From the NCBI GenBank assembly GCA_964507795.1, contig CAZDQV010000004.1, positions 1-49,189 of the forward strand: a stretch of DNA of 49,189 nucleotides. Reading direction: 5' to 3'. Origin of the DNA: UMGS973 sp964507795 (GTDB lineage: Bacteria; Bacillota; Clostridia; Peptostreptococcales; Anaerovoracaceae). The notes under the pieces are model-generated. The model was not told the DNA's origin. It saw only the letters and a list, made by a program, of their open reading frames with translations, and did not search any database. Below are positions 35,285-44,359 of this stretch, piece after piece; position 1 is the first letter of the stretch, and every line of letters begins with the position of its first letter. The position numbers were made by a program, and so were the translations under genes.

Positions 35285-36467
35285 CAGACCGAAGCTGGGG
35301 ATATATTTACATATCCCTTTCTGCATATGTAAATGCAGATACTGCGCATTTTTATCATTTGAACATATGCATGATGATGTTCACAGCCGCTATATCAAAG
35401 CTCTGATAGAAGAAATCAGGCTGTATGGTGATATGTATGCGGATGAATATACTGTTGATACGGTATTTATAGGGGGAGGGACACCCTCTTCAATAGAATA
35501 TAAATATATAGGGCAGATACTCGCGGCTGTCAGGGAGGCGTTTGATATTGACAGTACCTGTGAAATTACGATAGAGACAAACCCCGGCACACTGGACAGA
35601 CAAAAGCTTGCAGCATACAGGGAATATGGCATTAACAGGCTCAGTATCGGCGTACAGTCGATGGATGAACATATTCTAAAACGTCTTGGCAGAATCCATA
35701 CCGCAATAGAATTTGAAGAAAACTTTGTCATGGCAAGAGAGCTTGGCTTTGATAATATAAATATGGATCTGATGTTTGCATTGCCAGGCCAGACACAGCA
35801 TATATGGCATGAAACTTTAGAGAAGGCAATAGAGCTTTGCCCTGAGCATATATCATTTTACAGTTTACAGATCGAAGAGGACACGCCATTTGCCACGATG
35901 TACGAAAAAGGAATCTTCGAAGAGACACCTGATGAAACAGACAGGCAAATGTATAAACATGCAGCAGAGTTTCTCACAGGGAGTGGATACAGGCATTACG
36001 AAATATCAAATGCCGCAAAGCCTGGATTTGAGTCAAGACACAACCTCAAATACTGGACCATGCAGGAATATCTGGGACTTGGACTTGGAGCATCATCATA
36101 TCTTAAATCGAGACGGTTTAAAAACACAGAAGCTTTGGATGCATATATCAGAACTTCAAGTGGGAGCGTATTTGCCGATGATTGCAGCTGTTTCAAGGCA
36201 GCAGGATGTATTGATGAATTTCATTTTAACACTGACTTTGACAATGCGTCAGAATTTGTATTTACAGGGCTTCGTAAAACTTCTGGAATCAATCTTGATG
36301 AATTCAGGAACTTTACAAACAAAAGCTTTTTTGAGGTATTTCCTAAGGCAAGGAGCAATATCGGCAAATGGCAGGCTGCAGGTCTTGTTGAATATGACGG
36401 AAACATTCTTAAACTCACATATGACGGAATAAATATATCAAATGACATATTATCAGAATTTGTATAA
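35268..36467 (+). CDS. hemW: HemW-type radical SAM protein (heme chaperone, CPO-III-like)
   Basis: 399 aa. The radical SAM cluster motif CICKCRYC (CxxxCxxC) lies near residue 20, with the FIGGGTPSS block, ETNPGTLD and the HemW-typical RHNLKYW; a C-terminal winged-helix-like region ends the protein. HemW binds heme and transfers it to respiratory or other proteins; it is often misnamed oxygen-independent coproporphyrinogen oxidase. Position right after lepA supports hemW. The start overlaps the lepA end. Confidence 0.93.
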   Translation: MMTTNNRPKLGIYLHIPFCICKCRYCAFLSFEHMHDDVHSRYIKALIEEIRLYGDMYADEYTVDTVFIGGGTPSSIEYKYIGQILAAVREAFDIDSTCEITIETNPGTLDRQKLAAYREYGINRLSIGVQSMDEHILKRLGRIHTAIEFEENFVMARELGFDNINMDLMFALPGQTQHIWHETLEKAIELCPEHISFYSLQIEEDTPFATMYEKGIFEETPDETDRQMYKHAAEFLTGSGYRHYEISNAAKPGFESRHNLKYWTMQEYLGLGLGASSYLKSRRFKNTEALDAYIRTSSGSVFADDCSCFKAAGCIDEFHFNTDFDNASEFVFTGLRKTSGINLDEFRNFTNKSFFEVFPKARSNIGKWQAAGLVEYDGNILKLTYDGINISNDILSEFV

Positions 36468-36477
36468 GGAGCAGAGC

Positions 36478-37968
36478 ATGGAAAAATATATAATGGCTCT
36501 TGACGAGGGAACCACCAGCTGCAGATGTATTTTGTACAACCAAAAAGGCGAGATGGTCAGCATGGCTCAAAAGGAGTTCAGACAGATTTATCCACATCCG
36601 GGCTGGGTCGAGCAGGATGCAATGGAAATATGGTCAACTCAGATAGGCGTGGCACAGGAGGCGCTTTACAAGATAAACTGCACATATGAAAACATAGAGG
36701 CCATAGGTATAACCAATCAAAGAGAAACCACAGTAGTATGGAACAAAGAAACAGGAGAACCTGTATATAATGCGATTGTGTGGCAGTGCAGAAGGACAGC
36801 CGAGTATTGTGACAGCCTCAAAGCAAAGGGCCTTGAACCTTCATTCAGAGCCAAAACAGGACTGCCCATTGATGCATATTTTTCGGCAAGTAAACTTAAA
36901 TGGATACTCGATAATGTGGATGGTGCAAGAGCTGATGCAAACGCAGGGAAGCTGCTGTTTGGAACAATAGAAACATGGCTCATCTGGAAGCTTACAGGAG
37001 GCAGAGTACATATTACGGATTACTCCAATGCCTCAAGAACCATGATGTTTAATATAAATGAATTGAAATGGGACGAAGATATACTCTCTGAGCTTGATAT
37101 TCCTTCATGTATGTTGCCTGAGCCAATGCCTTCAAGTCTTGTATACGGAGAGACTGAAGACCATATTTTTGGAGGGCCTGTCAGGATTGCAGGAGCTGCA
37201 GGAGATCAGCAGTCGGCACTTTTCGGGCAAGCATGTTTTGAAAAAGGTCAGGCCAAAAATACTTATGGAACAGGATGCTTCCTGCTTATGAATACAGGAA
37301 AACAGCCTGTGTATTCCAAAAACGGACTTGTCACAACCATTGCATGGGGCATAGATGACAAAATCAGTTATGCACTTGAAGGATCTGTATTTGTGGCAGG
37401 AGCTGCCATTCAGTGGCTTAGAGATGAACTTGAGCTGATAGACAGTGCGCCTTTATCAGAGAAACTTGCAGCAAGCGTTCCTGATACCAATGGTGTATAT
37501 ATTGTTCCCGCTTTTGCAGGACTTGGAGCACCTTACTGGAATCCATATGCAAGAGGTGCCATATTCGGACTTACAAGAGGGGCGGACAAATGCCATCTGA
37601 CAAGAGCAACATTGGAGTCATTGGCATATCAGACCAACGATTTGCTTGAAGCAATGAAAGAAGACATAGGTTATGAGCTTTCTTCACTCAGAGTAGACGG
37701 AGGTGCATGTGCCAACAACTTTCTTATGCAGTTTCAGGCAGATATAACTGCAAGACCTGTCATAAGACCTTGCTGCATAGAAACAACATCGCTTGGTGCA
37801 GCCTATCTTGCGGGACTTGCAACAGGATACTGGAAAGATACAGATGATATAGTGCAAAATCTCAAAACAGACAGAGAGTTTGTACCGTCAATGAATGAAG
37901 ATAAGAGGACACAGCTTCTTGCAGGCTGGAAAAAAGCCGTAAACTGTGTTCTGGAATGGAGTAAATAA
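36478..37968 (+). CDS. glpK: Glycerol kinase
   Basis: 496 aa, FGGY kinase family; phosphorylates glycerol to sn-glycerol 3-phosphate in the cytoplasm. Motifs: ALDEGTTSCRC, GITNQRETTVVW, the glycerol-binding WQCRRTAEYC, AAGDQQSALFGQACFE, NTYGTGCFLLMN and LRVDGGACANNFLMQFQ. The start at 36478 has AAGGAG upstream; a frame beginning at 36442 overlaps hemW. No glpF or glpD is adjacent, so the product may feed lipid or teichoic-acid synthesis as well as catabolism. Confidence 0.97.
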   Translation: MEKYIMALDEGTTSCRCILYNQKGEMVSMAQKEFRQIYPHPGWVEQDAMEIWSTQIGVAQEALYKINCTYENIEAIGITNQRETTVVWNKETGEPVYNAIVWQCRRTAEYCDSLKAKGLEPSFRAKTGLPIDAYFSASKLKWILDNVDGARADANAGKLLFGTIETWLIWKLTGGRVHITDYSNASRTMMFNINELKWDEDILSELDIPSCMLPEPMPSSLVYGETEDHIFGGPVRIAGAAGDQQSALFGQACFEKGQAKNTYGTGCFLLMNTGKQPVYSKNGLVTTIAWGIDDKISYALEGSVFVAGAAIQWLRDELELIDSAPLSEKLAASVPDTNGVYIVPAFAGLGAPYWNPYARGAIFGLTRGADKCHLTRATLESLAYQTNDLLEAMKEDIGYELSSLRVDGGACANNFLMQFQADITARPVIRPCCIETTSLGAAYLAGLATGYWKDTDDIVQNLKTDREFVPSMNEDKRTQLLAGWKKAVNCVLEWSK

Positions 37969-37969
37969 T

Positions 37970-39211
37970 ATGGGAGAAATAAAACAGAGAGATTATATGT
38001 TTGATACGTTCAGAGGACTTCTGATGCTGTCAATACCGATGTCGCATTTCACCAAGATGTCAGGCAACCTGTATTCAGAGCTTTATCTTGGAGGAGGATT
38101 TCCGCAGGCCTCATTTGGAGGATTTATATATATCACTATTAACGTGTTTGTAATGCAGGCATTTATGTTTCTCTCAGGATATTTTTCAAAAAAACCTGAG
38201 AGAGCAAGAGAAACGGCCTTCAAGACATTTATGTGGCCTTACCTTGTATTCACTGTGATATACTTTGGAATAAGATATTTCTTTTTTGGAAATGCTCATC
38301 TTGATTTTCTGTCACCGCCGTTTGCATTGTGGTTTTTATTCGCATTGTTCTTTTACAGGTTCTTTTTGAAGGATATGGTTAAGTTCAAATGGCTTTTGCC
38401 TCTCAGCCTTGTAATGTTTCTTGTGGCTGGACAGGTAACAGAGTTTGGTGATTATCTGGCACTTGGCAGAGTATTTTCATACTTTCCGTTTTTCCTGCTG
38501 GGATTTTACTGCTCCAAAGAAAGACTTGCATGGATAAGACGCCTCAAGACAAAGCCTGTAGCGCTTGCAGCTCTTGGAGTTGTACTTGCTGGAATATCAG
38601 TACTTCTGTGCATGTACGGCCCTAATGTCGGTTGGTATCTGCTCAGAGAATCAGTTGACAATTTTCCTCATATGGCATGGTATGAGGATACATTGCTCAG
38701 AATTGCATTGTTTTTTATATCAAGTGGATGGATAATTTTCATGGTTAACATATTGCCATCGAAGCAGGGCCTCCTTGCATATGTGGGCACAAATACAATG
38801 CCCGTATATATATTTCACCTGACGCTGAGATATGTGATAAAATTTTATGGCTTGTATATCGGGTTCATATCCTGCCTTGTTGTATGCTGGTTTGGAGTAT
38901 TGTCACTTATACATAAAAAAGTGCAGAATACAGGAATATATATATCTGCAATTGTCATATCAATAGCAGGAATATATTTTATGTTTTCTTCAGGCTGTCT
39001 GGCATCGCTTTACGGACTTTGCCCTGAAAACAGACTCCTTTATTATCTGCTTGTATATGGAGGAGCTTTGATAGCAGGCCTTTCATTTGTAACTCCGTTC
39101 TGGATCAGACTTTATGATATCCTTGTGGACGGACCTGCAAAGCTTCCTGTAATCACAAGATGGCTCAAAGGCCCGGGATTCAAAGAAGAAAATGAAGAAA
39201 AACAGAAATAA
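37970..39211 (+). CDS. Acyltransferase-3/OpgC-like membrane protein
   Basis: 413 aa with about ten membrane segments. The N-terminal RDYMFDTFRGLLMLSIPMSHF, with an Arg and a following His at the membrane face, fits the acyltransferase-3 superfamily, which acylates surface glycans or other exported molecules. The ATG lies 2 nt after the glpK stop, with GGAG 7 nt upstream. Substrate not identifiable. A role in modifying cell-envelope polymers would suit the neighbouring lipoprotein hydrolase. Confidence 0.78.
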   Translation: MGEIKQRDYMFDTFRGLLMLSIPMSHFTKMSGNLYSELYLGGGFPQASFGGFIYITINVFVMQAFMFLSGYFSKKPERARETAFKTFMWPYLVFTVIYFGIRYFFFGNAHLDFLSPPFALWFLFALFFYRFFLKDMVKFKWLLPLSLVMFLVAGQVTEFGDYLALGRVFSYFPFFLLGFYCSKERLAWIRRLKTKPVALAALGVVLAGISVLLCMYGPNVGWYLLRESVDNFPHMAWYEDTLLRIALFFISSGWIIFMVNILPSKQGLLAYVGTNTMPVYIFHLTLRYVIKFYGLYIGFISCLVVCWFGVLSLIHKKVQNTGIYISAIVISIAGIYFMFSSGCLASLYGLCPENRLLYYLLVYGGALIAGLSFVTPFWIRLYDILVDGPAKLPVITRWLKGPGFKEENEEKQK

Positions 39212-40103
39212 ATTTTTAATATGCATTGCAATAATCATGTGCTTTATATTGCATGTTTCATGTACTCAAACAGGTGATGCGGAGTATGATTACAGTGTGT
39301 ACGACTTTGTTATTGAAAACAGCAGAGGCACATATACGGCAGGGCAGATAACTTTGCCCGAAACAGATGAAAGCTGTCCGCTTGTGTTTATGGCACACGG
39401 ATTTAAGGGAAGCATGAACAGTGGAGGAGCTGCGGAGCTTTCGCAGAAGCTTTCGCAAAATGGAATCGCTACTGTCAGGATTGACTTTAACAGCAGGCTT
39501 GGGATAGAGGAGGATTCAGCTAAAACAGATGAATATACTCTTTCAGATATGACAGATGATGCAGTGCTCGCCATATCGTATTGCATCGGCAAATACAATA
39601 TAGATGCAGACAGAATCGGGCTTTATGGCAGAAGCATGGGCGGCAGAGCTATGATGATAATGGCAAACGAGAGCAATGGATATGATTACAAAGCTGTGGC
39701 ACTTGTTGCTCCGGCGGGAAATGACAGCGCAATGACATATTATATGGGCGGCAGGGACAAATGGAATGAGATGAAGGCTGAGGCTGCCGGGAAAGGATAT
39801 GTCATCAAGCAAGGACTGAAGCTGACGCCGGAATGGTTTGACGAATTTGAACAGTACAATCCTGCCCAAAAAGGATATAAATTTGGAGACAAACCTGTAC
39901 TTGTTATCTATAATACTCTCGATAATGTGGTGCTGCCTGAGACAAGCCTGGAATGTGCTGCAGATTATGAAAACTGCAATGTTGTCAAAGTTACTACAGA
40001 TGACGGACACGGTTATGAGATGAGCTATAAAGAATCAGAACTGAAAGACATGATAATGGACAAAATTACAGAGCATTTTGAAGGAGCATTATGTACGAAT
40101 TAA
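39192..40103 (+). CDS. Alpha/beta-hydrolase lipoprotein
   Basis: 303 aa. N-terminal lipoprotein signal with the cysteine in LHVSC, so probably membrane-tethered outside. The hydrolase core shows the oxyanion FMAHGFKGS, the nucleophile elbow GRSMGGRA, an acid in YNTLDNVV and the His in DDGHGYEM, a dienelactone-hydrolase/prolyl-oligopeptidase-like arrangement. It should act on small esters or peptides; substrate unknown. It overlaps the acyltransferase gene by 20 nt and the next gene by 13 nt, indicating coupled expression. Confidence 0.85.
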   Translation: MKKNRNKFLICIAIIMCFILHVSCTQTGDAEYDYSVYDFVIENSRGTYTAGQITLPETDESCPLVFMAHGFKGSMNSGGAAELSQKLSQNGIATVRIDFNSRLGIEEDSAKTDEYTLSDMTDDAVLAISYCIGKYNIDADRIGLYGRSMGGRAMMIMANESNGYDYKAVALVAPAGNDSAMTYYMGGRDKWNEMKAEAAGKGYVIKQGLKLTPEWFDEFEQYNPAQKGYKFGDKPVLVIYNTLDNVVLPETSLECAADYENCNVVKVTTDDGHGYEMSYKESELKDMIMDKITEHFEGALCTN

Positions 40104-40972
40104 ACAGACTGGGAAAAAACAGCTGGTATATAAACTGCTATGCCAAAGTGGGAATATATCAAAAGACAGCAACAGATGTATATATTATAGACAGCGGCAA
40201 TGACGATGATGATGCAAAAGAAATAGCAAAAATACTCGAAGCAAAAGGATGGAATCTCAAAGGCATATTGAATACGCATGCTCATGTGGATCATATGGGA
40301 GGCAACAGATATATTCAGGATATATACGGATGCCCTGCATTTGCAAAGGGCGCTGAGGCTGCAATTGCATCAAATACACAGATAGAGCCTGTTATTACCT
40401 ACGGTGCACACCTTTTCAGAGAAGCCAGAAGCAGCGGATTCTTTGCAAAATCAAGCAAATGTTATGATGTTACAAGTGATGAATTTCCTAAGGAAGTTGA
40501 AGTAATCGATTTGCCGGGTCACAGTATAGAACATGTAGGCTACAGATTACCTGATGGCACTGTATTCATAGGCGACAGTGCTGTGGGTGACAGCTTGCTT
40601 GCAAAATATCCTGTGCTTTATGTGCTTGATGTGAACAAATATCTTAAAAGCCTTGAGAAACTCAAAACAATAAAAGCAGATTTGTTTGTGCTTTCTCACG
40701 GACAGGTGACATCAGATATAGTGCCTGTGACACAAAACAACATAGAAAATATCAAAAATATATGTGATAAGATTGAGAATATATGCAGCGAGCCTGAGAC
40801 TATGGAGGATATTTTAAAATTCGTATTTGACGGATTCGGGATGAATATGAATTACAGACAGTATGCTCTCACTCTTGCGATTGTAAGGGCATTTGTTTCT
40901 TATCTTGTAGATGACGGGAGAATCGAAGGCATTGTTAAAGACAACAGGATGTTATGGAGAAAGGCGTTATGA
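40091..40972 (+). CDS. Metallo-beta-lactamase-fold hydrolase (copy 1)
   Basis: 293 aa. Metal motif THAHVDHMGG (HxHxDH), further ligands in PGHSIEHVG and FIGDSAVGD, and the last His in LSHGQ, so both metal sites look complete. This glyoxalase-II-like class hydrolyses thioesters or similar bonds; specificity unknown. It overlaps its upstream and downstream neighbours. A paralogue follows immediately, with matching order of motifs and about the same length. Confidence 0.9.
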   Translation: MYELNRLGKNSWYINCYAKVGIYQKTATDVYIIDSGNDDDDAKEIAKILEAKGWNLKGILNTHAHVDHMGGNRYIQDIYGCPAFAKGAEAAIASNTQIEPVITYGAHLFREARSSGFFAKSSKCYDVTSDEFPKEVEVIDLPGHSIEHVGYRLPDGTVFIGDSAVGDSLLAKYPVLYVLDVNKYLKSLEKLKTIKADLFVLSHGQVTSDIVPVTQNNIENIKNICDKIENICSEPETMEDILKFVFDGFGMNMNYRQYALTLAIVRAFVSYLVDDGRIEGIVKDNRMLWRKAL

Positions 40973-41850
40973 GAGAGCTGATAAAATTGGGACAACAAAG
41001 TTATTATATAAGCGGAGCTACAAATACGGGCGTTTACAGGCAAAGTGAAAACGAAGTCTATATTATAGATCCGGGAACTGACGAAAACGAAGGTAGAGAA
41101 ACAGAAAAAATATTGCAAGGCAGAGGCTGGAGGCTCAAAGGTATTTTGTGCACCCACTGCCATTCTGATCATACGGGAGCAAATGCATATTTGCAAAAGA
41201 GGTACAAATGCCCTGTGTTTGCATATGGTATGGAGGCTGTTTTCATAAATAATTCAATACTTGATCCGATGGTTGCATATGGAGGCAAACCTGTAGACGA
41301 GCTTCTGGGAAGCGATATATATGCACAGCCATGCGTATGTTTTGATGTGCAGCATGATGATTTTCCAAAAGAAATAGAAATCGTAAACCTGCCCGGCCAC
41401 AGTCTGGACCATACAGGATATATGCTTCCTGACGGTACTTTTTTTGTCGGAGACACCCTTATAGATGCTGAAGGTTTAAAAAAATACCCGCTGAGCTACA
41501 TATATGATCCGGATGAAGTGCTCAAAACGCTGGAGCGGATGAAACAAATGAAAGCATCTGTATTTGTGCCGTCACATGCAAAACCTGTATCTGACATATC
41601 CGAACTTATAGAGGCAAACATACAGAATGTATATGAAGTTTCCGATATGATTTTGTCTTTGTGTGAGACTCCATCGGATATGGAGGAAATTACAAACAGT
41701 CTTTTTAATCGTTGTGGTATTAAGATGAACTGTGAAAAATACATACTCATAATGGGAATAGTCAGAACCAACATTGGCTGGCTCAAAAAAACAGGCAGGA
41801 TTGAATGCTTTGTTTACGATAACAGATTATTGTGGAGAAACTTAAAATGA
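40969..41850 (+). CDS. Metallo-beta-lactamase-fold hydrolase (copy 2)
   Basis: 293 aa, paralogous to the previous gene: THCHSDHTGA, LPGHSLDHTGY, FVGDTLIDA and VPSHAKP. Start at 40969 overlaps the previous stop as ATGA, with GGAGAAAGG upstream; a start at 40954 is less likely. Tandem duplication with clear divergence suggests two related substrates. Confidence 0.9.
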   Translation: MRELIKLGQQSYYISGATNTGVYRQSENEVYIIDPGTDENEGRETEKILQGRGWRLKGILCTHCHSDHTGANAYLQKRYKCPVFAYGMEAVFINNSILDPMVAYGGKPVDELLGSDIYAQPCVCFDVQHDDFPKEIEIVNLPGHSLDHTGYMLPDGTFFVGDTLIDAEGLKKYPLSYIYDPDEVLKTLERMKQMKASVFVPSHAKPVSDISELIEANIQNVYEVSDMILSLCETPSDMEEITNSLFNRCGIKMNCEKYILIMGIVRTNIGWLKKTGRIECFVYDNRLLWRNLK

Positions 41851-42566
41851 TACTGGTTATAACGTTTTTACTTGGATTTTTTTTTGCTGCAGGAGCCGTA
41901 ACCTCGCGTGTGTCTTCTGATGCAAAAAAAATCGAAGGTATTTCAATAGCTATTGCTGCAGGAGCTATGAGTGCTCTTGCGATAGTGGATATTATTCCTG
42001 AAATCATCCATGAGACTCAAGGCGCAGAGTTTATAAAAGTGATATTTTTTACAGCAGCAGGGGTTGTTCTGCTGATGATTCTGGACAGATTCGTGCCCGA
42101 GCATCACGGAGACGATGAAAGCCCCGGTGCCGTGATACATATAGGCATTGTAGCAGCCTTTGCCGTAATACTGCATAATATAATTGAGGGAATGGCTGTA
42201 TATGAGCTCGGAACAGATTCACTCAGGCAGGGAATTATATTTGCAGCGGGCGTGGGACTTCACAATATTCCCATGGGTATGCTTTTTTATTCAACCCTCA
42301 AAAAAGAGACACGAATCAAAAAATACACAGTGTTTTTTGCAGTTATGATATCAACTTTTGCAGGAGGAGTCCTTATGGCTCTTGTGGGAAACTGTATGAG
42401 CGGTGTATTTGTACAAATACTTACCTGTGTGACACTTGGAATGATTATTTATATAGTTTCATTTGAACTTGTCCCGTATATGGTATCACGTTGGAATTTT
42501 AAGATATATTCAGCAGGGATTGCAATTGGAGCAGCAATTGTGTTCATATCTGTTTTGTTTGAGTGA
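41847..42566 (+). CDS. ZIP-family metal transporter
   Basis: 239 aa with about eight membrane segments. Transport-site motifs are HNIIEG (about residues 115-120) and HNIPMG (about 142-147). In most ZIP proteins the second is HNIPEG, whose Glu bridges the two metal ions; here it is Met, so metal choice or coupling may differ. A His/Asp-rich loop VPEHHGDDES precedes the first site. Start at 41847 overlaps the upstream stop as ATGA, GGAGAAA upstream; the GTG at 41832 is less likely. Last gene of the lepA run, before a terminator. Confidence 0.85.
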   Translation: MILVITFLLGFFFAAGAVTSRVSSDAKKIEGISIAIAAGAMSALAIVDIIPEIIHETQGAEFIKVIFFTAAGVVLLMILDRFVPEHHGDDESPGAVIHIGIVAAFAVILHNIIEGMAVYELGTDSLRQGIIFAAGVGLHNIPMGMLFYSTLKKETRIKKYTVFFAVMISTFAGGVLMALVGNCMSGVFVQILTCVTLGMIIYIVSFELVPYMVSRWNFKIYSAGIAIGAAIVFISVLFE

Positions 42567-42590
42567 TTTGAAGTTTTAATATGTTTTTTG

Positions 42591-42635
42591 AAATCAGCAG
42601 CAGGAATTTTTGTTCCAGTTGCTGATTTGTTTCTG
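42591..42635 (+). terminator. Intrinsic terminator after the ZIP gene
   Basis: AAATCAGCA / TGCTGATTT outer stem with an inner GGAA/TTCC, spanning 42591-42628 and followed by GTTTCTG. It ends the lepA-to-ZIP transcription unit. Confidence 0.7.
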
Positions 42636-42670
42636 AATATGTTTTTTTGCAAAAAAAAACGCAAAACCTA

Positions 42671-42736
42671 TTGACATAACTGCCGGTGGGTGGTACATTA
42701 TACTTGTAATTAGCACTCGAACCAAGTGAGTGCTAA
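42671..42736 (+). promoter_or_regulatory. Heat-shock promoter and CIRCE operator of hrcA
   Basis: TTGACA (42671-42676) with TACATT after 17 bp (42694-42699; a TATACT overlaps it slightly downstream) and a perfect CIRCE: TTAGCACTC (42710-42718), 9 nt, GAGTGCTAA (42728-42736). HrcA binds CIRCE and is released on protein misfolding, so the whole operon below is heat-inducible and self-regulated. Confidence 0.95.
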
Positions 42737-42749
42737 CAGGAGGAAGACA

Positions 42750-43796
42750 ATGGAACTCAGTGAAAGACAATTGAAAATACTTCAGGCAATCATTGCAGAC
42801 TTTGTGAATACTGCGGAGCCGGTAGGTTCAAGGAGCCTTTCAAAGAACCATGATCTTGGAGTAAGTCCTGCAACGATTCGAAATGAGATGTCAGACCTTG
42901 AGGAGATGGGGTATCTTACGCATCCTCATACTTCATCAGGACGTGTCCCGTCAGAGAAAGCATACAGATTGTATGTGAATGAGCTGATGAACAAACAGGA
43001 ACTTACAGAGAGCACCAAAAACGTCATAGCGGGACAGCTGAGACAGAATATACACGAATTTGACAAGACAATCAAACATGCGGCACGTATACTGTCTGAG
43101 ATTACAAATCTTACATCATTTGTACTGACACCCAAACAGGATGAGGATGTACTCAAATATATAAACCTGCTCCCGGTAGACAACAGGACTGTAGTTCTTA
43201 TGATAGTTTCAGAGAGTGGCAAAGTTACCAACACTGCACTTAACATCAAGGCACCTTATACTGAGGAAGGATTGCAACTTTTGGCCAAGACCATGACATA
43301 CAATTTCAGAGGCAAGACAATCAGCGAGGCTCTTACATCAGACATCATATCAAGTTTCAATAATGATTTCGATGCCATGAGCTCACTGGCAGCCAATATA
43401 ATGCCTGATTTTATGAAGACTCTTGAGGAGATGCTTAATGTAAACCTTTACATGGACGGTCTTACGAACATATTCTCAATTCCTGAATATAACGATATAG
43501 ACAAAGCCAAGACATTTCTTGAGATGCTCAACAAAAAAGAAGACTTTACCAAGACTCTTATCAACAGAGACAATGGTGTGATTATAACAATAGGTGATGA
43601 GAATGATGAAGAGATAATGCCTGATTGCAGCTTGATAACAGCCACATATCATGTGGATGGCAAGCTGGCAGGCAAGATAGGTGTTATAGGACCTACACGC
43701 ATGAGATACAGCGAGGTAACGTCAGTTATTGAGTATCTGACGGATAATATAAGCAATACATTCAAAATAACAGAGGGAGAGGATACTGATGAGTGA
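42750..43796 (+). CDS. hrcA: Heat-inducible transcription repressor HrcA
   Basis: 348 aa. N-terminal winged helix (LSERQLKILQAIIADFVNTA, VSPATIRNEMSDLEEMGYL) and the GAF-like HrcA core, ending VTSVIEYLTDNISNTF. It represses the operon through the CIRCE site just upstream and is folded with the help of chaperonins. Start at 42750 with AGGAGG before it; the GTG at 42726 lies inside CIRCE and is rejected. The end overlaps grpE by 8 nt. Confidence 0.97.
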   Translation: MELSERQLKILQAIIADFVNTAEPVGSRSLSKNHDLGVSPATIRNEMSDLEEMGYLTHPHTSSGRVPSEKAYRLYVNELMNKQELTESTKNVIAGQLRQNIHEFDKTIKHAARILSEITNLTSFVLTPKQDEDVLKYINLLPVDNRTVVLMIVSESGKVTNTALNIKAPYTEEGLQLLAKTMTYNFRGKTISEALTSDIISSFNNDFDAMSSLAANIMPDFMKTLEEMLNVNLYMDGLTNIFSIPEYNDIDKAKTFLEMLNKKEDFTKTLINRDNGVIITIGDENDEEIMPDCSLITATYHVDGKLAGKIGVIGPTRMRYSEVTSVIEYLTDNISNTFKITEGEDTDE

Positions 43797-44313
43797 CGCA
43801 AAAGATTTAAAAGAAGAGATTCTTGAAGAAGAAACAGCCGAAGAAACCAAGGCACCAGAGGAAGATACCAAAGAAGAGGCTTCACAGGAAGAACAAAAAG
43901 ACGAAGCTTTGGAAACCAAATATCTCAGGCTGATGGCTGATTTTCAGAATTACAAACGGAGAAGCGAAAAAGAAAAAGCAGATGTTTATGCATATGCCAA
44001 CGAAAAAATCGTCGTACAGCTGCTTGATGTGATAGATAATTTTGAGAGAGCTTTGGACTGTGCTGATACTGCAGAGAAAGGCTTTGCAGAAGGCATGGAA
44101 ATGATTTTCAAACAGCTCAAAGATGTTCTTAAGAACTCGAATGTTGAGGAAATTGAAGCTTTGGGACTTGATTTTGATCCCAATTTCCACAATGCGGTTA
44201 TGATGGAAGATACCGAAGAATACGAAAGCGGCAAAGTAAGCGCCGTTCTTCAAAAGGGTTACATGCTTAACGGCAGAGTGATCAGAGCAACTATGGTCAA
44301 GGTTGCAAATTAA
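43789..44313 (+). CDS. grpE: Nucleotide exchange factor GrpE
   Basis: 174 aa. An acidic, coiled-coil N terminus (rich in Glu, residues 1-45) leads to the GrpE dimer helix (YLRLMADFQNYKRRSEKEK) and the C-terminal beta-domain with DFDPNFHNAVMM and GYMLNGRVIRATMVKVAN. It releases ADP from DnaK. Coupled to hrcA by an 8-nt overlap. Confidence 0.97.
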   Translation: MSDAKDLKEEILEEETAEETKAPEEDTKEEASQEEQKDEALETKYLRLMADFQNYKRRSEKEKADVYAYANEKIVVQLLDVIDNFERALDCADTAEKGFAEGMEMIFKQLKDVLKNSNVEEIEALGLDFDPNFHNAVMMEDTEEYESGKVSAVLQKGYMLNGRVIRATMVKVAN

Positions 44314-44359
44314 TAACTTTGTTAAAAATGTAAATTGTAAATAGAAAAGGAGAAACAAA

